Positions 1-7,810 of a stretch of DNA of 30,737 nucleotides are shown here, one piece after another. The stretch covers positions 1 to 30,737 of the forward strand of contig JBJEHN010000066.1 in assembly GCA_051876105.1 (NCBI GenBank). The letters are read 5' to 3'. A model generated the notes under the pieces. It worked only from the letters and a program-made list of their open reading frames with translations. It did no database searches and had not been told where the DNA came from. The position numbers were made by a program, and so were the translations under genes. Positions within the stretch are counted from its first letter, which is position 1; every line of letters starts with the position of its first letter. This DNA is from W2P13-069 sp051876105 (GTDB lineage: Bacteria; Actinomycetota; Coriobacteriia; Coriobacteriales; QAMH01).

Positions 1-31
1 ATTGGGCGATTATCCTAACCAACTCTCAATA

Positions 32-71
32 TATAAGTTATAGTTTATATCTGTATCAATCCTAACTTATA
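32..71 (+). promoter_or_regulatory. Two tandem palindromic operator-like sites upstream of the ABC importer
   Basis: Positions 32-49 read TATAAG-N6-TTTATA and 54-71 read TATCAA-N6-CTTATA. Their centres are 22 bp apart, about two helical turns, on the same DNA face. Both are AT-rich islands in GC-rich DNA. They match a perfect copy (TATAAG-N6-CTTATA) upstream of the SLC13 transporter at 4289-4306 and a weaker copy at 7760-7777. The second site ends just before the AAAGGA ribosome binding site at 73-78. The binding protein is unknown; operator function is inferred. Confidence 0.5.
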
Positions 72-86
72 GAAAGGATACCAACC

Positions 87-1094
87 ATGAACTCCATTTC
101 TCGCAGGCAGCTTCTTGCAGGCGGCGCAGCGGTTGCGGCGGCGGGTGCACTGGGCCTTGCGGGCTGCGGCACCAGCTCCAACAGCGGCTCTGCCGGCAGC
201 GGCCAGGCGGCAAGCTTGGGCGTTGCCTACCAGTACGGCCTCTCCTATGCCCCGGTGGTCGTTGCCAAGGAGCAGGGCCTCATCGAGGCCGCGTACAAGG
301 AGGCCTGCGGCGGCGAGCTCACCATCGAGTGGAACCAGATGAGCTCCGGTGCAGACATCAACACCGGCATCTCCTCCGGCAGCCTCCAGGTGGGCTTCAT
401 GGGCCTCGGCCCCGCGATCACCGGCATCGCCACCGGGCTCGACTACCGCGTCTTCACCAACATCTCCGGCCAGGAGCACGGCCTGATGACCAGCGACGCC
501 TCCATCACCAAGCTCGAGGACCTCGTCGGCAGCAAGGAGCAGATCGCCCTGGTGAACATCGGCTCCTTCCAGCACATGGTGCTCGCCAAGGCGCTCGACA
601 ACGCGGGCCTCGACCCCCACGCGCTCGACTCCAACATCGTGGCCATGGCTCACCCGGACGGCATGGCCGCCCTGCAGAGCGGCAACGTGTCCTGCCACCT
701 CACCAGCTCGCCCTACATCTTCACGGAGCGCAAGGACTCCGCATTCCACGAGCTCACCGAGGTCAACGAGGCCTGGACCAGGGAGGACTCCTTCATCGTG
801 GGCGTCGCCTCCAGCGCGCTTCATGACGACGAGACCCTCTACAACGCCGTGTGCACCGGCCTCGAGCGCGCCATGGACTACATCACTGACAACGCCGAGG
901 ACGCAGCCGCGCTGCTGTGCGAGTTCGACGGCAACACCGCCGAGGAGGAGCTCGAGTACCTGGAGCAGGGCGTCTACACCCCGCAGACCAGCAAGCTCTT
1001 CGAGATGGCAACCTTCATGAGCGAGACCTCCTTCATCGACAAGGCCATCGCCTCCTACGAGGACCTCGTCTACAGCAACGTCACCGGCGACTAG
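87..1094 (+). CDS. ABC transporter substrate-binding lipoprotein, NitT/TauT (NMT1/SsuA-like) family
   Basis: This 335-residue protein is the extracellular binding component of an importer whose permease and ATPase follow. The N-terminus carries a twin-arginine signal (SRRQLL, Arg6-Arg7), a hydrophobic alanine/glycine stretch, and a lipobox (LAGC) with Cys27 as the lipidated residue. It is therefore probably Tat-exported and membrane-anchored. The mature part has the NMT1-like layout, with a YAPVVVAKEQGL segment near the start of the first lobe. Substrates in this family include aliphatic sulfonates, nitrate and pyrimidine precursors, and the sequence does not decide between them. The start is supported by AAAGGA nine bases upstream. 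Two operator-like palindromes lie in the leader, and a hairpin follows the stop at 1108-1137. Confidence 0.85.
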   Translation: MNSISRRQLLAGGAAVAAAGALGLAGCGTSSNSGSAGSGQAASLGVAYQYGLSYAPVVVAKEQGLIEAAYKEACGGELTIEWNQMSSGADINTGISSGSLQVGFMGLGPAITGIATGLDYRVFTNISGQEHGLMTSDASITKLEDLVGSKEQIALVNIGSFQHMVLAKALDNAGLDPHALDSNIVAMAHPDGMAALQSGNVSCHLTSSPYIFTERKDSAFHELTEVNEAWTREDSFIVGVASSALHDDETLYNAVCTGLERAMDYITDNAEDAAALLCEFDGNTAEEELEYLEQGVYTPQTSKLFEMATFMSETSFIDKAIASYEDLVYSNVTGD

Positions 1095-1107
1095 CACCCC
1101 GCCACCG

Positions 1108-1137
1108 CCCCGCCGGCGTGCCTGCGCGCCAGCGGGG
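1108..1137 (+). terminator. Hairpin between the binding-protein and permease genes
   Basis: CCCCGC (1108-1113) pairs with GCGGGG (1132-1137), and after one mismatch GGCG pairs with CGCC. No U-tract follows, so it is more likely an RNA-stabilising or partial attenuation hairpin than a full terminator. Such hairpins commonly let a binding protein be made in excess over its permease; that role is inferred. Confidence 0.4.
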
Positions 1138-1176
1138 CTCTCTGTCTGCACGCACCATCTGAACACCGGGAGAACC

Positions 1177-2004
1177 ATGGCTTCAACGAAGCACAAGACG
1201 CTCAAGGCAGGGAGCACCCTGCACACCGTGATCACAGACGTGGTCTTCATCGCCGCCCTGCTCGTCATCTGGGAGCTCGTGGCCAAGGCACATGTCTTCG
1301 GCCCCAACTCCGAGGTGATCTTCCCCACGCTCGAGCAGGTGGGAGCGGCGTTCGTCCGCAACTTCACCTACGGCTACGCCGGCACCCCGCTGTGGGTGTA
1401 CGTGGGAGACTCGATGCTCCTGCTGCTGGAGGGCTTTCTGCTCGGCATCGTGCTGGCCTTCGCGTTCAGCGCGCTGTCCATGATCAGCAAGACCTTCTAC
1501 GCGATCTACAACCTGGTCGTCACCGTCTGCGACCTGCTGCCCGGCGTGGCACTGCTGCCCGTGGTCATCGTCATCGTGGGCGTGCGGCCGGAGGTCATCG
1601 TCTTCCTGGTGGTGCATGCCGTGCTGTGGCCGCTCTCTCGCAACCTGCTCGACGGCTTCCAGGCGGTGCCCGCCATCTACGTCGAGGCCGGGCGCAACAT
1701 GGGGCTCAGGGGCTTCAGGCTGCTGGCCAGCGTCTACCTGCCGGCGTCGATGTCCTACATCGTGAGCGGCATCAAGGTCTGCTGGGCGCGCGCATGGCGC
1801 GGCCTCATCAGCGCCGAGATGATCTTCGGCCTGGCGAGCTGCCCGGGCATCGGCCTCTACATCAACCAGATGCGCACCAACCTCTACAACGCCGAGATGT
1901 ACGCCACGCTCATCGTGATCATCATCATCGGCCTGATCGTGCAGTACGGCATCCTCGCGCCCATCGAGAAGAACACCGTTGTCAAATGGGGGATGAGCAA
2001 CTGA
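1177..2004 (+). CDS. ABC transporter permease, NitT/TauT family (SsuC/TauC-like)
   Basis: This 275-residue inner-membrane protein has about six hydrophobic segments. The cytoplasmic EAA-type loop begins EAGRNMGLRGFRLL and continues into LPASMSYIVSGIKV, which is the contact site for the ATPase. The start is ATG with GGGAGAA just upstream. The stop overlaps the start of the ATPase gene (TGATG at 2002-2006), so the two are translationally coupled. With its neighbours it forms a complete importer. The family is clear from the EAA loop and context; the transported compound is not identifiable. Confidence 0.88.
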   Translation: MASTKHKTLKAGSTLHTVITDVVFIAALLVIWELVAKAHVFGPNSEVIFPTLEQVGAAFVRNFTYGYAGTPLWVYVGDSMLLLLEGFLLGIVLAFAFSALSMISKTFYAIYNLVVTVCDLLPGVALLPVVIVIVGVRPEVIVFLVVHAVLWPLSRNLLDGFQAVPAIYVEAGRNMGLRGFRLLASVYLPASMSYIVSGIKVCWARAWRGLISAEMIFGLASCPGIGLYINQMRTNLYNAEMYATLIVIIIIGLIVQYGILAPIEKNTVVKWGMSN

Positions 2005-2762
2005 TGAGCCAGAACAACACCGTGCTGAGCATCAGCAACCTGACCAAGGTCTACAAGAGCGCAGACGAGGAGAAGGTGATCCTGCAGGACGTGAGCCTGG
2101 AGGTGGCGGAGCGCGAGTTCCTCTGCATCCTGGGCCCCAGCGGCTGCGGCAAGACCACGCTCATGCGCTGCGTGGCGGGCTTCGAGGACTACCAGGGCGA
2201 GGTCCGCGTGGACGGCAAGCCTGCAACCGAGCCCGGCATCGACCGCATGATGGTGTTCCAGGACTTCAACCAGCTCTTCCCGTGGATGACGGTGGAGGGC
2301 AACATCCAGGCCGCGCTCAAGCTGCAGGGCATCAAGGACAAGGCCCAGCTCAAAGCCATCAGCGACGAGGCCCTGGCCAAGGTGCGCCTGGAGGGCTGCG
2401 GCGGCTACTACCCGCGCCAGCTCTCCGGCGGCATGAAGCAGCGCGTGGCCATCGCCAAGGCGCTGGCGCTCAGGCCTAAGATCATCCTCATGGACGAGCC
2501 CTTCGCCGCGCTGGACGCCATGACCCGCAACGAGCTGCAGGCCGAGGTACTCGAGATCTCGCAGCAGACGGACTGCACCTTCATCTTCGTCACGCACAAC
2601 ATCCAGGAGGCGCTGGTGCTGGGCACCCGCATCCTGCTCTTCGGCAAGGGCGGCAAGGTGCTGGTGGACGAGCGCAACACCATCGAGCGCCCCGTCTCGC
2701 CCGCCTCTGCAGGCTACGGCGAGATGTGGACTAAGCTCCACGACGCCCTCTACCAAGCCTAG
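2004..2762 (+). CDS. ABC transporter ATP-binding protein, NitT/TauT family (SsuB/TauB-like)
   Basis: This 252-residue cytoplasmic ATPase powers the upstream permease. Visible motifs are Walker A (GPSGCGKTT), a Q-loop in VFQDFNQLFPW typical of nitrate/sulfonate importers, the signature LSGGMKQR, Walker B (IILMDEPFAALD) and the switch histidine in VTHNIQEA. The ATG overlaps the permease stop codon (TGATG). It ends nine bases before a perfect palindrome (2772-2804) that separates it from the convergent SLC13 gene. It is full length for the family. Confidence 0.92.
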   Translation: MSQNNTVLSISNLTKVYKSADEEKVILQDVSLEVAEREFLCILGPSGCGKTTLMRCVAGFEDYQGEVRVDGKPATEPGIDRMMVFQDFNQLFPWMTVEGNIQAALKLQGIKDKAQLKAISDEALAKVRLEGCGGYYPRQLSGGMKQRVAIAKALALRPKIILMDEPFAALDAMTRNELQAEVLEISQQTDCTFIFVTHNIQEALVLGTRILLFGKGGKVLVDERNTIERPVSPASAGYGEMWTKLHDALYQA

Positions 2763-2771
2763 GCGCGAAAA

Positions 2772-2804
2772 ATGGGACAGTGGGGACAGTCCCCACTGTC
2801 CCAT
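2772..2804. repeat. REP-like perfect palindrome, copy 1
   Basis: Arms of 16 bases (ATGGGACAGTGGGGAC and its complement) flank a single A. It sits between the convergent ABC ATPase and SLC13 genes, nine bases after a stop codon. A-rich sequence precedes it, so it could also act as a bidirectional terminator. The same palindrome recurs in opposite orientation (central T instead of A) at 26129-26149 and 26250-26280. The GGGGACAGTCCCC core resembles REP sequences mobilised by Y1 (RAYT) transposases; no such transposase is in the window. Confidence 0.85.
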
Positions 2805-2821
2805 TCGTCCAAGAATGCGGG

Positions 2822-4246
2822 TTAGGCGACGGAGAAGGCGGGCCAGTAGGTCATGAGCAGCCAGCAGGCCAGGCTCAGCAAGACGATGATGGCGATGGAG
2901 ATCTTCCAACCCTCCTTGAGCATGTAGCGCGGCTGCAGGCCGTAGCCCACGGGGATGGCGCGGATGGAGGTGGGCAGCATGTACGAGAGGTTGACGCCCA
3001 CGCTGGCCGCGTAGATGTAGGGGATCGGGTTTTCGCCGATGCCCGTCACGATGGAGATGACGATGGGCATGGCCACGGCCGCGGTGGCGGTGTTGGAGGT
3101 GACGTCGGACATCAGCAGCGTGAGCGTGATGATGACGAAGATGGTCACCAGGCCGCCCGTGAGCCCCATGTGCGAGACCGCGGTGCCGATGGCCTGTGCC
3201 GCACCGGAGCCGTTGATGAGCGTGCCCGCCGCCAGGCCGCCGGCGAAGATGTAGATGAGCTCCCACACGATCTTGCCCTCGACGCTCTTCCACAGCATGA
3301 GGCGCGAGCTGTCCTCGTGGCGGGTGACCAAGAAGGTCAGGATGCCCGCGATGATGAAGACGTAGGCGGGCTTGAGGCCGGGCAGGTAGGCCGCGTAGAG
3401 CTGGCGCGTGAAGGCCAGCACGGTGGCGATGCCGAAGAGCAACAGGCAGACAACTTCCTCGCGCTTCATCTTGGGGAGCTTGGCGTACTCCTGGGCGAAG
3501 AACTCCTTGGTGCCGCCCAGGCTCTCGTCCTTCTTGACGCCCCAGAGCATGAAGACGGCCGTGATGGCCAGCACCAGCAGCGTGAGGGGCAGGAAGCGCA
3601 CCACCCAGTCGATGTACATGTACTCGCTGCCGGTGAGCTGCTGGATGTAGTCCACGGTCACCAGGTTCATCGCGCCGCCGAGGGGCGTGGCCAGGCCGCC
3701 CACGCCCGCGCTGTAGGCGATGTAGAGCAGCAGCTTGGAGCCCATCTTGGAGTGCGCGATGTCGCCCTCGCCCACGTACTTGAGCATGGAGACGGCGATA
3801 GGCGTCACCGTGGCGCAGACCACGGCGTTGGGCAGCACGGAGGACAGCAGCGCAGAGAGCAGCATCCAGAAAACGAGCTGCTTGCGCAACGAGCCGCCCA
3901 CCAGGCCCAGGAACTTGGCGGCGATGCGCTTGTCGAGGCCGGTCTCCTCCCACGAGACGGTGAGGATCGAGGCGCCGAGCAGCAGCAGGATCGTCTCTGA
4001 CGCGTAGTTGGCGATGACGGAGGACATGTCCGTCATCTGCACCACGGCGTTGATGGCGATGGGCAGGAAGGCGGTCACCGCGTAGTCCACCGGGCCGGTG
4101 ACCCACCAGAAGGCCATCCAGGCCACGGTGCCGATGGCGGCGCGCGAGCCGACGCTCTCGAAGATGCTGCTGGGCAGCAGCAGGATGCACAGGGCGAAGA
4201 GCACGGGGCCCATCGCCAGGTAGATCAGGCGCTTGGTGTTGCTCAT
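2822..4246 (-). CDS. DASS/SLC13-family anion:sodium symporter
   Basis: This 474-residue polytopic membrane protein is of the divalent anion:Na+ symporter family, which moves C4-dicarboxylates, citrate or sulfate. It has about eleven or twelve hydrophobic segments. The two sodium-site repeats of the family are visible as LPNAVV in the first half and SNTATAAVAMP in the second. ATG at 4246 is preferred over an in-frame GTG at 4264, because the GTGGAGGAA around that GTG serves as a ribosome binding site. The 90-base gap to the upstream ligase gene holds a perfect operator-like palindrome (4289-4306) and a consensus TTGACA (4316-4321), so it probably has its own promoter. The substrate is not determined. 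Confidence 0.87.
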   Translation of the reverse strand: MSNTKRLIYLAMGPVLFALCILLLPSSIFESVGSRAAIGTVAWMAFWWVTGPVDYAVTAFLPIAINAVVQMTDMSSVIANYASETILLLLGASILTVSWEETGLDKRIAAKFLGLVGGSLRKQLVFWMLLSALLSSVLPNAVVCATVTPIAVSMLKYVGEGDIAHSKMGSKLLLYIAYSAGVGGLATPLGGAMNLVTVDYIQQLTGSEYMYIDWVVRFLPLTLLVLAITAVFMLWGVKKDESLGGTKEFFAQEYAKLPKMKREEVVCLLLFGIATVLAFTRQLYAAYLPGLKPAYVFIIAGILTFLVTRHEDSSRLMLWKSVEGKIVWELIYIFAGGLAAGTLINGSGAAQAIGTAVSHMGLTGGLVTIFVIITLTLLMSDVTSNTATAAVAMPIVISIVTGIGENPIPYIYAASVGVNLSYMLPTSIRAIPVGYGLQPRYMLKEGWKISIAIIVLLSLACWLLMTYWPAFSVA

Positions 4247-4288
4247 AGGGGCGGGTTCCTCCACATGCAGAGTTCAAGATGATGGAGC

Positions 4289-4306
4289 TATAAGTTTCAG
4301 CTTATA
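4289..4306 (-). promoter_or_regulatory. Perfect TATAAG-N6-CTTATA operator-like palindrome upstream of the SLC13 gene
   Basis: Six-base arms TATAAG (4289-4294) and CTTATA (4301-4306) are separated by six bases. On the minus strand a TTGACA (complement at 4316-4321) lies just upstream, so the site falls inside the presumed promoter, a position that usually means repression. The same motif precedes the ABC importer and the acyl carrier operon. Confidence 0.5.
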
Positions 4307-4335
4307 ACCCGCCCCTGTCAACCATAGGTTTTGAA

Positions 4336-5790
4336 TTAGCGGAGCTTGGCTCGCTGGAGCTTGCCGTTAGCGGAGCGGGGGATCTCGTCGATGATCTCTA
4401 TCTCCTTGGGGACCTTGTTCTTGTCCAGGCTCTCCACGAGGAAGGCGTAGAACTCCTTGCGGTCGAAGCGCTCCGGGTTCTTCACGCTGATGAACAGCTT
4501 GGGCACCTGGCCGGCGTCCTTGTCTGCCAGGGGCACGCAGGCGCAGTCGACCACCTTGCGGTAGCTGCGGGCGGTCTCCTCGATCTCCTCCGGGGCGATC
4601 TTGATGCCCTTGAAGTTGATGATGTCGTCCGCGCGGCCCAGGACGTAGACGTAGCCGTCTTCGTCGATGTAGCCCAGGTCCTTGGTGTAGACGAAGCCGT
4701 TCTCCATGGCGGCGGCGGTGAGCTCCGGCTGCTTGAAGTAGCCCCTCATGTTCATGGGGCCGGCCGTGGCCACCAGGCCGGTGTTGTCCGCGGAAGACTC
4801 GATGGGCTTGCGGTCCTGGTCGACGATGATGAAGGTGGAGTTCTTGGTGGGCTTGCCGATGCAGTTCTTGCGGCCGCGCTCGGCGTTGAAGTCGAGCGCG
4901 CAGGTGCGGCCGGACTCCGTGGAGCCGTAGAAGTTGTAGAGGCGCACGTCGGGGAAGCTCTCCTGCAACAGCTCCTTGGTTTCCTCCGGCAGGGCAGACG
5001 AGCCGATCTGGATGTAGTCGAGCTGCTCGTTGAAGTCAGCCAGCTTGCCGCGGGTGAGGCGCATGAGCACCTGGGCCGCCGTGGGCGAGAGGTCCATGGC
5101 GCGGACCGTGTAGTCCTGCAGCAGCTGGAAGATCTCTGCCACGCGCATGACGCCGTCCACGATCACCACCGCGCCGCCGTTGAGCAGGTTGGCATAGCAG
5201 CAGCGGATGCCATGGGAGTGGTTGATGGGCAGCGGCAGCAGCTCCACGGAGCCGGGGCGCATCTGCACGGCGTACATGATGTTCTCGGCCAGGGCGATGT
5301 TGTTGCGGTGCGTGCACTCGATGCCCTTGGACTTGCCGGTGGTGCCGGTGGTGTAGAGGATCTCTGCCAGGTCGTCTGCCGCGGGGAAGGGCAGCTCGGC
5401 CTCGGGCGCGCCCTGCGCCTGGGCCAGCAGCTCGTCGAAGCCAACGGCCGGCGCGCTGGTGTTGTACTCGGAGTCGAGCACCACCAGCGCGGGCTCGACT
5501 TCCGCGCAGATGTCGTCAACGCGGGCCTGGGCGGCGCGGCGCTCGAAGGGCACGAAGACCACACCCGCCAGCTCAGCACCCATGTCGAGCAGCAGGAAGC
5601 GCGTGTCCTGCGTGCACTCCACCACCAGGTAGTCGCCCGCCTTGAGCCCGCGCTCGAGCAGGGCAGACGCGATGCGGCGCGCCCAGCTCCAACCCTGCGC
5701 GTAGGTGTAGGAGGCCTGCGGGTCTGCGCAGAAGAGGGCCTGGGGCTGTGCGGCGGCATGGCCAGCGAGCACCTCGACCATAGAGTTCAT
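4336..5790 (-). CDS. Acyl-adenylating ligase (AMP-binding, DltA-like/acyl-CoA ligase superfamily)
   Basis: This 484-residue cytosolic enzyme of the ANL superfamily would activate a carboxylic acid as acyl-AMP and load it onto a thiol, most likely the carrier protein two genes upstream. Motifs are the P-loop YTTGTTGKSKG (residues 147-156), FYGSTESG, the TKDLGYIDEDG hinge region with GRADDIINFKG, and C-terminal PRSANGKLQR with catalytic Lys477. The start is ATG at 5790, with AAAGG upstream; an earlier in-frame ATG (5823) lacks a ribosome site. It is last in the carrier-MBOAT-ligase unit, 45 bases after the MBOAT gene. Specificity (D-alanine, fatty acid, dicarboxylic acid) cannot be read. The length suits DltA, but this is not proof. 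Confidence 0.85.
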   Translation of the reverse strand: MNSMVEVLAGHAAAQPQALFCADPQASYTYAQGWSWARRIASALLERGLKAGDYLVVECTQDTRFLLLDMGAELAGVVFVPFERRAAQARVDDICAEVEPALVVLDSEYNTSAPAVGFDELLAQAQGAPEAELPFPAADDLAEILYTTGTTGKSKGIECTHRNNIALAENIMYAVQMRPGSVELLPLPINHSHGIRCCYANLLNGGAVVIVDGVMRVAEIFQLLQDYTVRAMDLSPTAAQVLMRLTRGKLADFNEQLDYIQIGSSALPEETKELLQESFPDVRLYNFYGSTESGRTCALDFNAERGRKNCIGKPTKNSTFIIVDQDRKPIESSADNTGLVATAGPMNMRGYFKQPELTAAAMENGFVYTKDLGYIDEDGYVYVLGRADDIINFKGIKIAPEEIEETARSYRKVVDCACVPLADKDAGQVPKLFISVKNPERFDRKEFYAFLVESLDKNKVPKEIEIIDEIPRSANGKLQRAKLR

Positions 5791-5835
5791 GAGAGTCACG
5801 ACCTTTCGTCCGAGCGCCGACATGCGCGGCGCAGG

Positions 5836-7413
5836 TTAGAAGCCCATGTAGGCAAAGCTGCTTGCGTCGTAGCCTGCGCCGTAGACGCCGAAGATCACCA
5901 CGGAGAACACCGCCGCCAAGTAGAAGGCCCAGCGCAGCGGCAGCGGCCACTTGGCCACGCTCTGGCGTATCTCCACACCGCGCTCCTTCAGCACCCCCAC
6001 GATGAAGAGGATCAGGATGCACAGCAGGGCAAAGCAGAAGTTGGCGCCGCTCAACCCATAGGTGAACAGCGTGCCGTCGAACCACAGCGCGGGGTTCACG
6101 TTGAAGATCATGCGCTTGAAGATGACGGCCGCCGCGAGCAGGCTTGGGGCGCGGGTGATCACGCGCGGGATGATGGCGCAGAGCACGAAGGTGCGCAAGA
6201 TGCGGAAGAGCTGCCAGTAGTTGGCGGTGTCTGTGATGTGCAGGGCGTCCTTCCACTTGCGGTAGTTGGGCTCGAGCACGGTGCTCAGCGCGATGATGCC
6301 GCCCTGCCACACGGCCCACAGGATGTAGTTGACGCCGGTGCCGTGCCAGATGCCCGTGCACAGCCACACGGCGATGAGCGAGCAGATGGTGACGGCGTTC
6401 TTGCCGGCGGTGCGGCCCCACTTGGAGCGGCAGAACTTGGAGACCTTCTTGGTCCAGCCGGCCACGGCAACGGGCATGCAGAGGTAGTCCTTGAACCAGG
6501 CGCCCAGGGTGATGTGCCAGCGGCGCCAGTACTCGGCCACGGACTGCGAGAAGTACGGCTGGCGGAAGTTGTCTTCGAGCGTGATGTCGAAGATCTGCGA
6601 GATACCGCGCGCGATGTCCACGCAACCGCGGAAGTCCGTGTAGATCTGCACGGCGTAGAAGAGCGTGGCCACGATGAGGATGGCGCCGTTGATGTCCGTG
6701 TAGCAGTCGTAGGTGTTGCGGACGAACACGCCCAGGCGGTCTGCGATGACGAGCTTCTCGAAGAAGCCCCACACGATCAGCTGCGCGCCGAAGCACACGC
6801 GCCTGTAGTCGAAGCGGTGCTCCTGGAACAGCTGCACGCCCAGGCGGTCGTAGCGCGGGATGGGGCCCTGCAGGATGTGCGGGAAGTAGCACACGTAGGT
6901 GGCGTACTTGAGGAAGTTGGGCTCGGGCTTGTAGCGCTCCCAGTAGATGTCGAGCACGTAGCCCACGGTGGCGAAGGTGTAGTACGAGATGCCCAGCGGG
7001 ATGATGATGGTGACGGCGGAGAGCCCGGCCGCCCCGAAAGTGCTGCTGAGCAGCTCGAGGATGTAGCCGAAGAACTTGGTGTAGCAGAGCGTGCCCACCA
7101 AGACCACGAGCGCCACCAGCATGAGCGTCTTGGCGCGGGTGCGGGCGCCCTCCTTGACCTTGGCCTTCTCTGCGCGCTCGAGCCCCTCGAGCTGGGCGTC
7201 GCGCTGATCGTAGATGCGGCCGATGCCCCGCGCGCACAGGAAGCTCACGAGCATGGCGCTGACGATGAAGGGGAAGAACTCCACCCCCGCGATGCCGTAG
7301 AAGACAAGGCTCGCCACCAGCAGCACGTAGCCGCGGGCCTTCACGGGCACGGCGAAGTAGGCCACCACGCAGATGACCAGGAAAGCGAGGAACTCGGCAG
7401 AGGTGAAGATCAT
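5836..7413 (-). CDS. MBOAT-family membrane O-acyltransferase (AlgI/DltB-like)
   Basis: This 525-residue multi-pass protein is of the membrane-bound O-acyltransferase family. In AlgI and DltB systems this class passes an activated acyl group across the membrane to a sugar or polyol of the cell envelope. Seen here are many hydrophobic segments, a conserved YFPHILQGPIPRY loop, VAEYWRRWHITLG, and the catalytic-type histidine in TGIWHGTGVNYILW. It lies between the carrier protein (31 bases upstream) and the adenylating ligase, a DltC-DltB-DltA-like order. No DltD or SGNH-type partner is adjacent. The acceptor is unknown; teichoic acid, glycan or lipid are all possible. Confidence 0.9.
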   Translation of the reverse strand: MIFTSAEFLAFLVICVVAYFAVPVKARGYVLLVASLVFYGIAGVEFFPFIVSAMLVSFLCARGIGRIYDQRDAQLEGLERAEKAKVKEGARTRAKTLMLVALVVLVGTLCYTKFFGYILELLSSTFGAAGLSAVTIIIPLGISYYTFATVGYVLDIYWERYKPEPNFLKYATYVCYFPHILQGPIPRYDRLGVQLFQEHRFDYRRVCFGAQLIVWGFFEKLVIADRLGVFVRNTYDCYTDINGAILIVATLFYAVQIYTDFRGCVDIARGISQIFDITLEDNFRQPYFSQSVAEYWRRWHITLGAWFKDYLCMPVAVAGWTKKVSKFCRSKWGRTAGKNAVTICSLIAVWLCTGIWHGTGVNYILWAVWQGGIIALSTVLEPNYRKWKDALHITDTANYWQLFRILRTFVLCAIIPRVITRAPSLLAAAVIFKRMIFNVNPALWFDGTLFTYGLSGANFCFALLCILILFIVGVLKERGVEIRQSVAKWPLPLRWAFYLAAVFSVVIFGVYGAGYDASSFAYMGF

Positions 7414-7444
7414 GGAGCTGGCAGTACCCTAGCGCTGGAGGCGG

Positions 7445-7669
7445 CTAGCCCTGGAGGCGCTGGATCATGGCCCACATGGCGTCCACGGTGTTGAAGTTCT
7501 CCGGGACGATGTCGTTCATGCCGATCTCGATGTCGAAGGCGTCCTCCATGTCGGCGATGAGGCCGGTGAGGTCGAGGGAGTCGATGACCTCGTCGTCGAT
7601 GATGGCGGTCTGTGCGGTGAAGTCGACGTCCTCGTTGATGTCCTTGAGGAGTTCGAGCAGCTGGTCCAT
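7445..7669 (-). CDS. Acyl carrier protein (DltC/AcpP-like)
   Basis: This 74-residue acidic protein shows the phosphopantetheine attachment motif DSLDL with Ser31. It is the usual size for an acyl or D-alanyl carrier protein. It is the first gene of a unit with MBOAT and ligase genes, so it is probably the dedicated carrier of that unit and not the fatty-acid-synthesis ACP. The ATG at 7669 has GGAGC a few bases upstream on the minus strand. The leader contains a TACTAT -10-like hexamer (complement at 7745-7750) and an operator-like palindrome at 7760-7777. Confidence 0.85.
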   Translation of the reverse strand: MDQLLELLKDINEDVDFTAQTAIIDDEVIDSLDLTGLIADMEDAFDIEIGMNDIVPENFNTVDAMWAMIQRLQG

Positions 7670-7759
7670 GGTTGGGCTCCGTTTCCAACGGGCAGCGTGC
7701 GCTGCGTCCTGGGTGTTCAGTAAGCTCTCTTAAGCCAACAAATGATAGTACCTTCCGGC

Positions 7760-7777
7760 CATCAGAAAAAGCTTATA
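7760..7777 (-). promoter_or_regulatory. Degenerate operator-like site (CATCAG-N6-CTTATA) upstream of the carrier-MBOAT-ligase unit
   Basis: The right arm CTTATA (7772-7777) is exact and the left arm CATCAG (7760-7765) matches four of six bases of TATAAG. It lies about 20 bases upstream of a TACTAT -10-like hexamer read on the minus strand, overlapping the -35 region. It is the weakest of the four copies and is counted only because the spacing and location agree. Confidence 0.35.
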
Positions 7778-7810
7778 GCGCATCACAACCCGCCGAGTTG
7801 GCGCTTTTGC

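Noticed and set aside
2780..4000. A 406-codon plus-strand frame antisense to the SLC13 gene
   Set aside because: The translation is Asp/Gly/His/Val-rich without motifs, and the minus-strand gene has clear transporter motifs.
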